This document shows positions 26,863 to 35,771 of a stretch of 64,000 bases of DNA, piece after piece. Numbering within the stretch: the first letter of the stretch is position 1; the number at the start of each line of letters is the position of its first letter. The notes beneath the pieces were generated by a model. The model saw nothing but the letters and a program-made list of their open reading frames with translations. It was not told where the DNA came from and ran no database searches. The position numbers and the translations under genes were made by a program. Origin of the DNA: Crocinitomicaceae bacterium (GTDB lineage Bacteria; Bacteroidota; Bacteroidia; Flavobacteriales_D; Crocinitomicaceae); assembly GCA_020436025.1 (NCBI GenBank), contig JAGQYP010000009.1, positions 1-64,000 of the forward strand, given 5' to 3'.

Positions 26863-27429
26863 ATGCTTTTAGAATTAGACGATAAAATATTAAGTGTTGA
26901 TCTGCTCAACGAAAAGTTTACCTGCAATTTGGATAAGTGCAAAGGAGCTTGTTGTGTGGAAGGAACTGATGGTGCACCTCTTGAAGATAAGGAAGTAGAA
27001 ACAATCAAAGATTTGCTTCCAAAGATTCAACCTTACATGCGCCCCGAAGCCATTGAGTATGTGAATGAAATGGGGATTTCGTACCTGGACTGGGAAAATG
27101 AACCTGTTACCCAAATCATCAACGGAAAAGAATGCGTCTTTGTCTATTTCGATGAAAAAGGAATTGCCAAATGTGCCATCGAAAAGGGATTCGAAAACGG
27201 AGATTACTCATTTAAAAAACCAATCTCTTGTTATTTGTACCCGATTAGAATCAAGAAGTATGAAAAGTTCACTGCTTTGAATTATCATCAATGGGATATT
27301 TGTGAGGATGCAAGGGAATTTGGAAAGGAAACCCAGTTAAATGTATTTGAGTTCCTTAAACAACCTATTATCGATCGATTTGGGGAAGAATTTTATCTTG
27401 AATTGGTTCAGGTCAAGAAAGATCTATGA
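26863..27429 (+). CDS. DUF3109 family Cys-rich protein
   Basis: 188 residues from the ATG after the terminator; an in-frame TTG at 26815 lies before the hairpin and is rejected. The Cys pattern FTCNLDKCKGACCVEG near the start, ECVFVYF and KCAIEKGF in the middle, SCYLYPIRI and WDICEDAREFG near the end, matches DUF3109, a family with conserved cysteines that may bind zinc or an iron-sulfur cluster. The function is unknown. It ends 2 nt before the end of the Kelch gene on the other strand. Confidence 0.85.
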   Translation: MLLELDDKILSVDLLNEKFTCNLDKCKGACCVEGTDGAPLEDKEVETIKDLLPKIQPYMRPEAIEYVNEMGISYLDWENEPVTQIINGKECVFVYFDEKGIAKCAIEKGFENGDYSFKKPISCYLYPIRIKKYEKFTALNYHQWDICEDAREFGKETQLNVFEFLKQPIIDRFGEEFYLELVQVKKDL

Positions 27430-27431
27430 TT

Positions 27432-28610
27432 CTATTCTTTAACAAATCTTTCTTGGATAATCCTGTTTTCCATTTCAAGCACTAAAAAATATACCCCAGA
27501 GTTTAGATGTTGAACCCTAATACTACCATTTGTTTTTTCATCTAATAATAATTCACCTTTTAACGAATAAATTTTTGTAGGAATATCGATTTTACCGCCA
27601 GTTTTATAGTAAAGTAATTCTCTTGTTGGATTCGGTGTACAGCAATCTGACCAGCAACTTGATTCTTCTGGTATACTCAAAACTGGATTGTATTTCCAAG
27701 TTTCATTGGTTCTGTTTTGAGTGCTATCTAATCCGCAAGAATAAAAAATTGACTGATTGGATCGAAAAATTAGCCCGCCTCTTCTAGGAATACTTGGTAA
27801 GGGATCTAAACTTGTCCAGTTAGTGGTTAAGGTATCAAATTGCCAAAGATCATTGTAAAAGTTTCCAATACTATCTGTTCCAAATAATAAATAAACTTTA
27901 CTATCGAGTATAGTGATTTTACTATAAGCTCTACCAACACTTGAGAAGGAAGTTAATGGGTTCCAGGAAGGAGTTCCGGGATTGAATTCATGTAAAATAT
28001 TAGAGTAATTCCCTGCATCATCCACTCCACCAAACAAGTATCCTTTTTGATCATTTGAACAAGCCGTTCCCCTCCAGTTTTCAATGGGCAAATCTCCTTC
28101 TTGTGTCCATGAATTGGACATAGGATCGTAGGACCAAACTTCTTTAATCGCATTTTGATTGTTTGTTTTTCCACCTAATATATAAGCGATACCATTCAGT
28201 ATGAAACAACTTGCTCCAGATCTTCCAATACCTGGTAATGTATCTTTTGGAGTCCATTGATCTACTATTGGATCATATTCCCAAAGATCATTTAAAAACT
28301 GCCCACCTCGAATTCCACCAAAAGCGTATCCTTTGCCATTGATCGAAAACCCACATGCATATTGTCTTTCTTGTCCGATAGGCAATGAAGCAATAGGGAA
28401 CCAACTTTCACTAATATGATTGAATGCGTAAAATTCTCTTGTTTCACTCCACCAAGGACTAAGCCCTGTTCCCAAAAAAGTAGTATCACCTATCGTGAAC
28501 GAAATTCCGTCATCAACTGCTGTTCCGGGGTAATCATCTGTGCTCTGCCAGTTCTGAGATAGAGATAGATTAAATATTAAAAGGCTGAAAATGAAAATGA
28601 TATAATGCAT
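27432..28610 (-). CDS. Secreted Kelch-repeat protein with T9SS sorting domain
   Basis: 392 residues from the Met that opens the signal peptide (HYIIFIFSLLIFNLSLSQ); a Met six codons earlier (28628) is also possible. At least five Kelch-type repeats (~40-320) with the W-x-x-x-x-LP and GG motifs: YAFGGIRGGQFLNDLWEYDP, AYILGGKTNNQNAIKEVW, GYLFGGVDDAGNYSN, form a beta-propeller. The last ~75 residues look like a diverged type A sorting domain (CCTPNPTRELLYYKTG, LKGELLLDEKTNG, LNSGVYFLVLEM, then a short tail). Predicted to be exported to the cell surface by T9SS; its ligand is unknown. Confidence 0.85.
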   Translation of the reverse strand: MHYIIFIFSLLIFNLSLSQNWQSTDDYPGTAVDDGISFTIGDTTFLGTGLSPWWSETREFYAFNHISESWFPIASLPIGQERQYACGFSINGKGYAFGGIRGGQFLNDLWEYDPIVDQWTPKDTLPGIGRSGASCFILNGIAYILGGKTNNQNAIKEVWSYDPMSNSWTQEGDLPIENWRGTACSNDQKGYLFGGVDDAGNYSNILHEFNPGTPSWNPLTSFSSVGRAYSKITILDSKVYLLFGTDSIGNFYNDLWQFDTLTTNWTSLDPLPSIPRRGGLIFRSNQSIFYSCGLDSTQNRTNETWKYNPVLSIPEESSCWSDCCTPNPTRELLYYKTGGKIDIPTKIYSLKGELLLDEKTNGSIRVQHLNSGVYFLVLEMENRIIQERFVKE

Positions 28611-28712
28611 AAACAAATATGTTAGCATTGAAACGAAAATTTTTTTGAACTATTGTTTCTAATTGTTGTACAGAATGATGATATTCAATCAACTAAACGT
28701 AAAAAAGAAAAT

Positions 28713-29108
28713 ATGAAAAACACATTGCTAGTTTTGTTCATAATCATCGGTGTATCATTAAGTGCTCAAAAAGAAGAGAAATTTAAAGCTACTAAGGATA
28801 TGAAATCTATAGATGCTTTAAGAGGCGAAATAGAGGTAAAATTAGGTACGAAAATATATTATTCTGGCAGTGTTCATGGATCGGTAGGTGAAACTTTTTC
28901 CATTTCAGCGGACAAAGAATTAAAGTTTTTAAAAAGATACCATGAATTTGATCACCCTGAAAAAGCTGATATGTCAGGTGGGGATGCCGCAACGGTAACT
29001 TATGTTTATGAAACAACTGAAGTAGGAGAATTTACGGTTCAAATTGTAAAAGAATTTAGAGGTAAAGTCCTAAATACCCATAATGTTAAGGTCAAAGTAG
29101 TAGAATAA
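28713..29108 (+). CDS. Small exported protein, beta-sandwich-like
   Basis: 131 residues from the ATG; an upstream in-frame TTG (28653) would precede the signal peptide LLVLFIIIGVSLSAQ by 20 residues and is rejected. The mature part has Ig-like beta strands: IEVKLGTKIYYSGSVHGSVGETFSIS, DAATVTYVYETTEVGEFTVQI, NTHNVKVKVVE. The layout recalls chagasin-type inhibitors, but the key NPTTGY motif is missing, so that remains a guess. Its last 12 nt form one arm of a hairpin shared with the next gene. Confidence 0.65.
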   Translation: MKNTLLVLFIIIGVSLSAQKEEKFKATKDMKSIDALRGEIEVKLGTKIYYSGSVHGSVGETFSISADKELKFLKRYHEFDHPEKADMSGGDAATVTYVYETTEVGEFTVQIVKEFRGKVLNTHNVKVKVVE

Positions 29109-29124
29109 CTTATTATTCTGCTAC
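29097..29124. terminator. Bidirectional hairpin between convergent genes
   Basis: GTAGTAGAATAA / TTATTCTGCTAC, 12 bp with one T-G pair and loop CTTA. It covers the stop codon of the plus-strand gene and abuts the stop codon of the DUF1456 gene. T-runs are weak on both sides. Confidence 0.6.
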
Positions 29125-29589
29125 TTAATTGTTAGGCTTGAATTTGATCTGACATCCCTGTAAAAAGGAACGAAGAAATTGATCCAAACACTTTCGGTAA
29201 TGTTTGTGATCGGGTCTTCTGAAAAAAGCATTTAATTCGGGTTTACTGATTCTCATATCGGCCAGATCCATGATCTCAATAATATCAACATCTTTCAAAT
29301 CCAAGGCAATCTTTAATTTTCTTAAGATGATGTTATTGTTGAGCGTTTTTTCAGGTTTTGGAAGTTCTCCTTCTCTTTGTCCACGTTTTGCGGAAATAAA
29401 TCCATTAAGAAATATAGCAAGATCCTTATCAAACAAACTGACTTGATCTGGATGGTCATCTTTCAACAACCATTTATCGATCTGTGACCGACTAATTTCT
29501 TTATCATAGGCACCAAAATACTCAACGATCTCCGTGTCTCTTATATCAAAAATATAGCGGACTCGCCGCATGACATCATTATTATTCAT
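29125..29589 (-). CDS. DUF1456 family protein (YehS-like)
   Basis: 154 residues with two homologous halves of about 65: MRRVRYIFDIRDTEIVEYFG ... SRSQIDKWLLKDDH and LRKLKIALDLKDVDIIEIMD ... SKPELNAFFRRPDH, each followed by FLNGFI- or FLRSFLQG-type ends. This duplication is the defining feature of DUF1456. Cytoplasmic, function not known. An exact TAnnTTTG box lies 4 nt before the ATG. Confidence 0.9.
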   Translation of the reverse strand: MNNNDVMRRVRYIFDIRDTEIVEYFGAYDKEISRSQIDKWLLKDDHPDQVSLFDKDLAIFLNGFISAKRGQREGELPKPEKTLNNNIILRKLKIALDLKDVDIIEIMDLADMRISKPELNAFFRRPDHKHYRKCLDQFLRSFLQGCQIKFKPNN

Positions 29590-29593
29590 TCCT

Positions 29594-29601
29594 CAAAGAT
29601 A
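29594..29601 (-). promoter_or_regulatory. -7 box of the DUF1456 gene, 4 nt from the ATG
   Basis: On the minus strand TATCTTTG, AGGA, ATG. Predicts a leaderless transcript. No clear -33 box. Confidence 0.5.
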
Positions 29602-29814
29602 GCTTTAGAATTGGACTTTTTATGGATAATTTTTGACACTAATAAAGAGTGAAGGATCAATATCAACCCGTGTCGGCTAACTGGGGCAAGAAGATGTATG
29701 ATTGATACCAATTCAACCTAAGTCAAATTCTCATAATTTTTAATAATGAAATCAATACAAATTCGAGACTGGAAATGAATTTAATCAGACCTCAGAAAAA
29801 AGAAGTATATTAAA

Positions 29815-30687
29815 ATGCTGAAGTCTATGAAAACCATAATACACACAGAGATTGAATTCAAGGATTATTCAAGATCTTTAGAAGAACTTACAATACAATT
29901 GTATTCTTCATATATCCATAGGAATAGAAAACCAGTTCAACAATACACTTATACATTACCTGAGTTAGCTTCTGGGTACGAGGCAAGTGTTGAAGGGAAA
30001 TTTAATTCAGAGCTCCAAACCCCAATTGTTCATAAAAGGTGTTATCGTGAGTTTGGATCTAGAGGTGGGTATTCTTTTAATTTGAATGTATTTAAAGTTG
30101 AGGAAGCAAATTTTGAAGTAAAAGTTAGACATCCAGATTTCACAATAACGATCGAATGCCCTAGCGCAGATTTTGATTATATCAATGAGTTTATTCGAGA
30201 TTTGAATCAGGAAAATATAAATGTAAGTTCACAGTTTAAAATTGATCATAAACCTATAAAGAATGGTCTAACATATCAGTATTTTAACCAAACCTTAGAC
30301 AACATAAAATTCTTAAGTGAATCATTCGAATTTCCTAATGATTTTAAGCCTCCTGTTTTAGATGTTAATAGCGAGGATCGAAAAGAAGTGCTCTTTACCA
30401 GTACAGACAATACCACTCAAATAAAAGTAATTTTTTGGAGAGATTTTCAGCCAAATAATAATAGAAATTATTCGGGTCTAGTAGTTGAAATAAATCAGAC
30501 GAAAAATCCAGAGATACCTAGAATATTTCAATTCTTTTTTCATCATCATGATTCACATGCTATCGGGCAAATCGACCTTACAGTTGATCGTTGCACACTA
30601 GTAGTCGAGGAATTTTTAAATAAATCAAAAATGAAAAACATTGAGATCGCTCTACAAACTTATCTTATTGGTATCGGAGCTCTATAA
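29815..30687 (+). CDS. Orphan protein of unknown function
   Basis: 290 residues, no signal peptide, no membrane helix. I recognise no family. Two similar-sized halves, both beta-rich: an N-terminal part (HTEIEFKDYSRSLEELTIQL) and a C-terminal part from ~175, with HHHDSHAIGQIDLT near 245. AT content and rare-codon use (ATA, AGA) are higher than in the neighbours. It stands alone in 1.6 kb between the DUF1456 gene and the tRNA-Gln region and has no visible terminator. A second Met at 29827 is an equally good start. Possibly acquired next to the tRNA. Confidence 0.65.
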   Translation: MLKSMKTIIHTEIEFKDYSRSLEELTIQLYSSYIHRNRKPVQQYTYTLPELASGYEASVEGKFNSELQTPIVHKRCYREFGSRGGYSFNLNVFKVEEANFEVKVRHPDFTITIECPSADFDYINEFIRDLNQENINVSSQFKIDHKPIKNGLTYQYFNQTLDNIKFLSESFEFPNDFKPPVLDVNSEDRKEVLFTSTDNTTQIKVIFWRDFQPNNNRNYSGLVVEINQTKNPEIPRIFQFFFHHHDSHAIGQIDLTVDRCTLVVEEFLNKSKMKNIEIALQTYLIGIGAL

Positions 30688-30743
30688 TGAAATGATAGAA
30701 TATACTTGGCTTAGTTTAGCCTTATAACCTCAAAACCAAATAT

Positions 30744-30805
30744 AAAATTAGGCACAAAAAAAGAGCGAAGACTCATTATCCGCTCTCATTCTGTAGTTGA
30801 TCCAT
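30744..30805. repeat. Direct repeat, copy 1 (partial duplicate of tRNA-Gln 3' end and terminator)
   Basis: About 49 nt (30744-30792) match copy 2 at 30874-30922 with one base difference, and the similarity continues with GTTGATCCA-TAC against GTTGACCCACTA, the 3' end of tRNA-Gln. The minus-strand terminator hairpin in this copy has lost part of its inner stem. Confidence 0.8.
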
Positions 30806-30873
30806 ACTGATGCGTTTCAACTAAACCTACATTACATTCCGATAAGTTTCAATCTATCAGCACAAGCTAGAAA

Positions 30874-30940
30874 AAAATTAGGCACAAAAAAAGAGCGAAG
30901 ACTCATTCTCCGCTCTCATTCTCATTCTGTGTTGACCCAC
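30874..30940. repeat. Direct repeat, copy 2 (functional tRNA-Gln terminator and 3' end)
   Basis: Second copy of the repeat at 30744; contains the intact terminator and runs 9 nt into the tRNA gene. Confidence 0.8.
30885..30916 (-). terminator. Terminator of tRNA-Gln
   Basis: Read on the minus strand: stem AGAGCGGAGA / TCTTCGCTCT, loop ATGAG, followed by seven T. Confidence 0.85.
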
Positions 30941-31004
30941 TAGGGCTCGAACCTAGACTCTTCTGAACCAAAATCAGACGTGTTGCCAGTTACACCATGG
31001 GTCA
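30932..31004 (-). tRNA. tRNA-Gln (TTG anticodon)
   Basis: 73 nt without encoded CCA. Acceptor stem TGACCCA / TGGGTCA, anticodon stem TCTGA / TCAGA with loop TTTTGGT and anticodon TTG (bases 30969-30971), T arm CTAGG-TTCGAGC-CCTAG, and discriminator A. Preceded on the minus strand by the palindrome ATTGCGCAAT. Confidence 0.95.
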
Positions 31005-31021
31005 ATTGCGCAATGCGGACG

Positions 31022-31029
31022 CAAAAATA
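31022..31029 (-). promoter_or_regulatory. -7 box of tRNA-Gln
   Basis: Minus strand TATTTTTG, exact TAnnTTTG, 17 nt upstream of the tRNA 5' end. No clear -33 box. Confidence 0.45.
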
Positions 31030-31190
31030 AACCTTTTTTTGTAAAACGAAAACTAGCAACTAAAAAAAATGATTCCCTGTTCTTGTTTTTTATCTACTGA
31101 ATTCAGCCTCTTTGATTTAGAAATTTTAAGATATTGAAATTAGAAACCTAATCAAAATAGCTTTATATTCGCAACTCAAACTAAAGAATA

Positions 31191-34100
31191 ATGGATTATA
31201 AAAAGCTGAATAACTACACAGGATGGGGTGTTTTTGTGATTGCTACACTCGTCTATCTTTTAACTCTTGAACCAACTGTGAGTTTATGGGACTGTGGGGA
31301 ATATATTACCACTGCTTATAAGTTGGAAGTAGGTCACCCTCCGGGAGCACCTCTTTTCATGATGCTTGGACGTTTGTTCTCCTTCTTTGTTAGTACAGAA
31401 TCCGCAGCTTTCATGATCAATTTCATGTCGGCACTCTCGAGTTCAGCTTCGATATTATTCTTGTTCTGGACAATCACCATGGTTGGAAAGAAGATGTATA
31501 CCAATGATGGTATATTTGAATTCAATAAAGGTCAAACTTTTGCTATTCTAGGATCTGGAGCGGTTGGAGCATTAGCTTATACATTTTCTGATTCTTTCTG
31601 GTTTTCAGCTGTAGAAGGGGAGGTTTATGCGATGTCTTCTTTCTTTACAGCAGTCGTTTTTTGGGCGGCTTTGAAATGGGATGAAGAAGTTACGCTTCGT
31701 AAGAATAATTTAATGGATCATTCGCATTCTGACTTAAGATGGATGGTCTTTATCATGTTTATGTTTGGATTGTCGATCGGGGTCCACTTACTTTCCTTGC
31801 TTGTTATTCCTTCTTTTGCCTTCATCATTTATTTTCAGAAATATGTTAAAGTTACTCCAATTGGGTTCGTAATTACAGGAATTGCAGGACTTTTCACTTT
31901 GGTGATGATTCAAGACATGATTATCCCAAAAACAATCGAATGGGCTTCATTATTTGAAATCTCATTTGTGAACTCCATGGGTATGCCATTCTATTCTGGA
32001 GCCATGTTCTTCTTTTTATTGTTGATAGGACTCTTAGTTGCTGGAATTGTTATTTCAAGAAGAAAAAATTGGCCAATGGTCAATGCTGGATTCTTAGGTT
32101 TGGCAACGCTATTTATTGGTTACGGATGTTTTGCCATGATCATTATTCGTTCCAATGCCAATACGCCTTTAAATGAAAACGCACCAAAAAATCTTGTAGC
32201 GCTTACTTCTTATTTGAAAAGGGAACAGTATGGGGATTGGCCATTATTGAGAGGTCCTTACTGGAACTCAGAAAGAGACCCGTCTACCGGAAAAGATATT
32301 TCTCCAGTTTACCTAAGAAAATGGGTAGTTCAAAGTGGAGATAACGATCTTAAAGGATTTGAAGAGAAAGAATCTGCTGAAAAGTGGAAAGCTGAAAATG
32401 AATCACAATATTCAAGTTTAAGTATTACGGAAAAGTACTACATGACTTTTGATGGTCTGAAGGCTCGTCCGGAATATAAAGAAGAACATAAAACTTTTTT
32501 CCCTAGAATGTGGTCACCTGAACCAAGACACGTATCCAGGTACAAAACTTGGTCTAATTATAAAGGAAATAAAAAGATTCCTGTGACTTTTAGAGGACAG
32601 CAAGAATACCTTCCTACCATGGCAGAAAACTTAAGATTTGCCTTCAGATACCAGTTCAATTGGATGTACTTCAGATATTTTTTCTGGAATTTTGCAGGAA
32701 GACAAAATGATGAACAAGGACACGGAAACGTTTACGATGGGAACTGGCAGTCTGGATTGAATTTTATTGATAAGCATAGACTTGGAGACCAAAATTTGAT
32801 GCCAGATTACCAAAAACAAAATCCTTCAAATAATAAATTTTTCTTCCTTCCTCTGATCTTAGGATTAATTGGATTAGCCTTCCATTTCTTAAAAGACAAG
32901 AAAACAGCTTGGGTAGTCATGCTGCTGTTTATCATGACTGGACCAGCAATTATTGTCTTCCTGAATCAAAAACCATTAGAACCAAGAGAAAGAGATTATG
33001 CTTATGCGGCTTCTTTCTATGCCTTTGCGGTCTGGATAGGAATTAGTGTCATGGCCCTTTACGAGTCCTATGTGAAAATGACCAAAAAGGATTTTGTGAC
33101 TATTGCAGGAACTTTGGCAGGTGTCTCGGTAGTGAGCTTCTTAGGTGGAATGGCTCTCGGACTTTCCATGCTTTACATGTCTGTTATTGCACTAGTAATG
33201 TTAGCGGTCATGTTCTTGCTTAAAGGCAAAGTCAAACAGGAAATGCAGGCTGCTGTGGTGGCAATTTTAATCGCTGTGCCGGCTCCAGCTGTGATGATGA
33301 TTTATGGATGGGATGATCACGACAGATCGAACAGATACTCAGCTAAGGCATTGGCAGAGAATTACCTGAAGCCTCTTCCAGATCAAGCCATCATCTTTAC
33401 CAACGGGGATAATGATACTTTCCCATTGTGGTATTTACAAGAAGTTGAAGGTCAAAAGACTTCGGTAAGGGTTTGTAACCTTTCTCTCTTGAATACGGAT
33501 TGGTACACAAAACAAATGGCTGAAAAGCAAAATGATTCGGAAGCCCTTCCTATTAAATTTACTTTGGACCAATATTTACAACAAAAAGGTTACTTAGATG
33601 CGATTGTTGTAAAAGTGGGCGGTGATCAAATGACGGATCAAGAAGTGAGCAGTAATCCTCAATATGCGAAACAAATTCTTACAAGCTATATGAGTTGGGA
33701 TGAAGCTCAGTACAAAGAGTACGTGCGAATGCTTCTTCGAAATAACAGAGATAGTTTTGATCCGGTTTACCGTCAGGCGATGGATCAGCTAGCGGGATAT
33801 CTTGCGGCGAAGTTCTACGGTGGAGACACTACAAAAACTGCAGAAATGAGAGCGCTTGCTAGACCAGAGAATATTTCGGACGACAGTTTCTTCCAATTCG
33901 AGGATATTATCATCAAGCAAATTTTGGAGAAAGTAGGAACTAAAATGACTGATCAGGAAAAACAAAGTGTTGTGAGATTGTATGGTCAGGTATGGCAATC
34001 CATGAACTTTATTCCTTTAGATTGGTTCATGAATTCTTTCTTGAAAGATGAGAAGAATTTAGCTACTGGAGCAAATGGAACACAACAATTCTTCGTATCT

Positions 34101-35141
34101 CCAGGTGTAAACTTCTTGATCAATGTTGACAAAGAAGCTGTTCTGAAAAACAATTATGTGCATGAATCCAACAAGGATAAGATTGTAGATAAAATGAGAT
34201 TTACTATCAACGCTCCAGGTGGTCAATTAATGAAAGCAGGAATTATTCAGCTTGAAATAATTGCCAATAACAATTGGGAAAGAGAAATTCATTTTGCCAA
34301 TTCAGGAGGATCTGATTCTTACGTTGGTTTAGACAACTATTTGATTCTAGAAGGATTGTCTTATAAGCTTTCTCCTGTACAAGTAGAAAGAGTTAGAAAT
34401 CCATATGTAAGAGGTGGGGTGAACAAAGAAGTAATGTACAACAACCTTATGGAGGTTTGGACTTTTGGAAACTTGGAGAAACCAGGAGTTCTTGTTGACT
34501 ATTACAACAGAAGACACATCAACAATTACAGACTTCAATACTGGATTCTGGGAGAAGTTTTAGCGGATGAATACACCAAGGCGAAGGCTGCTGGAGACCA
34601 GAAAGCAATGGAGGACAACAAAGCGAAAGTGGTAGCTTTAATGGATCGTTGTTTTGAAATGATGCCTCTTGAGAAAATTGCTCCTGAATCTTATATGATC
34701 AATATGGTGGGTATTTTGTACCAAGTAGATGAAAACGAAAAAGCTGCGGAATTAGGGCTGCAATTATTAGAGTTTGCAGATCAAAGATTGAATTATTTCA
34801 CCAATATTGAGGATGAGTTCTACCACGGTGAATTGTTACAGTATTTCTTCGATGCATACGGTCAGATCTATCAAGGTCTGTCTTTTGCTCAATCGTTTGG
34901 ATTAACTGAAACAGATGCTTTTGCAGCCAAACTGAGAGAACTTAGAACTACTTATAATGGAAATGTGAAAACGAAATTGGCTTCTTTACAAGGTTCGAAA
35001 GACATTCAGTTAGCTACAAATATTCTACAACGATTCATGGATCTTCTAAACGCTGAAGACCAAATGTTGAATCCTCAGCCTGTACTTCAGCCAGGAAATG
35101 CCGGACAACCGGTTCCTGCGAATCCAGGTAACGGAGAATAA
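31191..35141 (+). CDS. DUF2723 membrane protein (glycosyltransferase 117-like)
   Basis: 1316 residues. The N-terminus has the DUF2723 signature: TLEPTVSLWDCGEYITTAYKLEVGHPPGAPLF, with Asp/Glu pairs in the first periplasmic loop as in protein O-mannosyltransferases. About 12 membrane helices lie in 10-330 and 540-700, around a soluble insertion (~340-530). A long C-terminal soluble half with NGDNDTFPLWYLQE and helical repeats (~1150-1280) follows; the end is Pro/Asn-rich. The family is assigned to GT117 and thought to glycosylate secreted proteins, relevant for T9SS cargo modification. The gene is 9 nt upstream of a polysaccharide deacetylase. Confidence 0.9.
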   Translation: MDYKKLNNYTGWGVFVIATLVYLLTLEPTVSLWDCGEYITTAYKLEVGHPPGAPLFMMLGRLFSFFVSTESAAFMINFMSALSSSASILFLFWTITMVGKKMYTNDGIFEFNKGQTFAILGSGAVGALAYTFSDSFWFSAVEGEVYAMSSFFTAVVFWAALKWDEEVTLRKNNLMDHSHSDLRWMVFIMFMFGLSIGVHLLSLLVIPSFAFIIYFQKYVKVTPIGFVITGIAGLFTLVMIQDMIIPKTIEWASLFEISFVNSMGMPFYSGAMFFFLLLIGLLVAGIVISRRKNWPMVNAGFLGLATLFIGYGCFAMIIIRSNANTPLNENAPKNLVALTSYLKREQYGDWPLLRGPYWNSERDPSTGKDISPVYLRKWVVQSGDNDLKGFEEKESAEKWKAENESQYSSLSITEKYYMTFDGLKARPEYKEEHKTFFPRMWSPEPRHVSRYKTWSNYKGNKKIPVTFRGQQEYLPTMAENLRFAFRYQFNWMYFRYFFWNFAGRQNDEQGHGNVYDGNWQSGLNFIDKHRLGDQNLMPDYQKQNPSNNKFFFLPLILGLIGLAFHFLKDKKTAWVVMLLFIMTGPAIIVFLNQKPLEPRERDYAYAASFYAFAVWIGISVMALYESYVKMTKKDFVTIAGTLAGVSVVSFLGGMALGLSMLYMSVIALVMLAVMFLLKGKVKQEMQAAVVAILIAVPAPAVMMIYGWDDHDRSNRYSAKALAENYLKPLPDQAIIFTNGDNDTFPLWYLQEVEGQKTSVRVCNLSLLNTDWYTKQMAEKQNDSEALPIKFTLDQYLQQKGYLDAIVVKVGGDQMTDQEVSSNPQYAKQILTSYMSWDEAQYKEYVRMLLRNNRDSFDPVYRQAMDQLAGYLAAKFYGGDTTKTAEMRALARPENISDDSFFQFEDIIIKQILEKVGTKMTDQEKQSVVRLYGQVWQSMNFIPLDWFMNSFLKDEKNLATGANGTQQFFVSPGVNFLINVDKEAVLKNNYVHESNKDKIVDKMRFTINAPGGQLMKAGIIQLEIIANNNWEREIHFANSGGSDSYVGLDNYLILEGLSYKLSPVQVERVRNPYVRGGVNKEVMYNNLMEVWTFGNLEKPGVLVDYYNRRHINNYRLQYWILGEVLADEYTKAKAAGDQKAMEDNKAKVVALMDRCFEMMPLEKIAPESYMINMVGILYQVDENEKAAELGLQLLEFADQRLNYFTNIEDEFYHGELLQYFFDAYGQIYQGLSFAQSFGLTETDAFAAKLRELRTTYNGNVKTKLASLQGSKDIQLATNILQRFMDLLNAEDQMLNPQPVLQPGNAGQPVPANPGNGE

Positions 35142-35150
35142 GCTATCCAA

Positions 35151-35771
35151 ATGAAATTAACGAAAGTCCCAAATTGGATCAGAAAATTGAAATCTGGTCG
35201 GATTTGGGACTTTTCTGTTTTAAACAATGAGGTTTTTCTAACCTTTGATGATGGACCCCAACCTGAAGTAACTGATTGGGTCCTGGATCTTTTGCTCAAG
35301 CATGAAATTAAAGCAACATTTTTTTGTGTTGGAGCCAATGTTCGAAAACATCCAGATATTTATGCAAGAATATTAAATGAAGGACATGCGATCGGAAACC
35401 ACACTTTTTCTCATCAAAATGCCTGGAAAACCAGTAAAAAGGATTATCTCGAAGACATTGACAAGGCTTCTGAATTGATAGACTCCAAGCTTTTTCGTCC
35501 GCCCTATGGAAAGATCTCCAATGCCTTGGTAAAGGATATTAAAGAAATGGGTAATGAGGTGATCATGTGGTCTATATTATCCTATGATTTTAAAACCAAT
35601 TTGAATACCGAATCGCAATTAAAAATCTTGAAGCGGAAAACTTCTCCTGGCTCTATTTTGGTATTTCATGATTCGATGAAATCCTTTCACAATCTAAAAA
35701 AAATGTTACCTTCATTTATTGAGTACGGTAAGACTCAAGGTTGGGATTTTAAAAGAATTGAATTACAATGA
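35151..35771 (+). CDS. NodB-type polysaccharide deacetylase
   Basis: 206 residues, cytoplasmic by sequence (no signal peptide). NodB motifs in order: TFDDGP (31-36, base Asp33 and metal Asp34), GNHTFSH (metal His84 and His88), RPPYG near 115, MWSILSYDF and the final VFHDS with the catalytic His. Zinc-dependent N- or O-deacetylation of glycan residues. It overlaps the cyclase gene by 4 nt (ATGA), so the two are translationally coupled. Confidence 0.9.
   Translation: MKLTKVPNWIRKLKSGRIWDFSVLNNEVFLTFDDGPQPEVTDWVLDLLLKHEIKATFFCVGANVRKHPDIYARILNEGHAIGNHTFSHQNAWKTSKKDYLEDIDKASELIDSKLFRPPYGKISNALVKDIKEMGNEVIMWSILSYDFKTNLNTESQLKILKRKTSPGSILVFHDSMKSFHNLKKMLPSFIEYGKTQGWDFKRIELQ

Larger units (their letters stand above)
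30688..30931. other. Gene-free stretch left of the tRNA
   Basis: Holds the two direct-repeat copies and the tRNA terminator. The 70 nt between the copies show no tRNA fold and no ORF. Confidence 0.6.

Noticed and set aside
29620-29720. GC-richer patch left of the orphan gene, checked as RNA gene or rRNA remnant
   Set aside because: No consistent fold and no match to any RNA I know.
30744-30873. Second tRNA gene next to tRNA-Gln
   Set aside because: Only about 12 nt of the 3' end resemble the tRNA; acceptor, anticodon and D arms cannot be formed.
30688-30931. CRISPR-like array from the repeated units
   Set aside because: Only two copies with a single 80-nt spacer, and they derive from the tRNA terminator.
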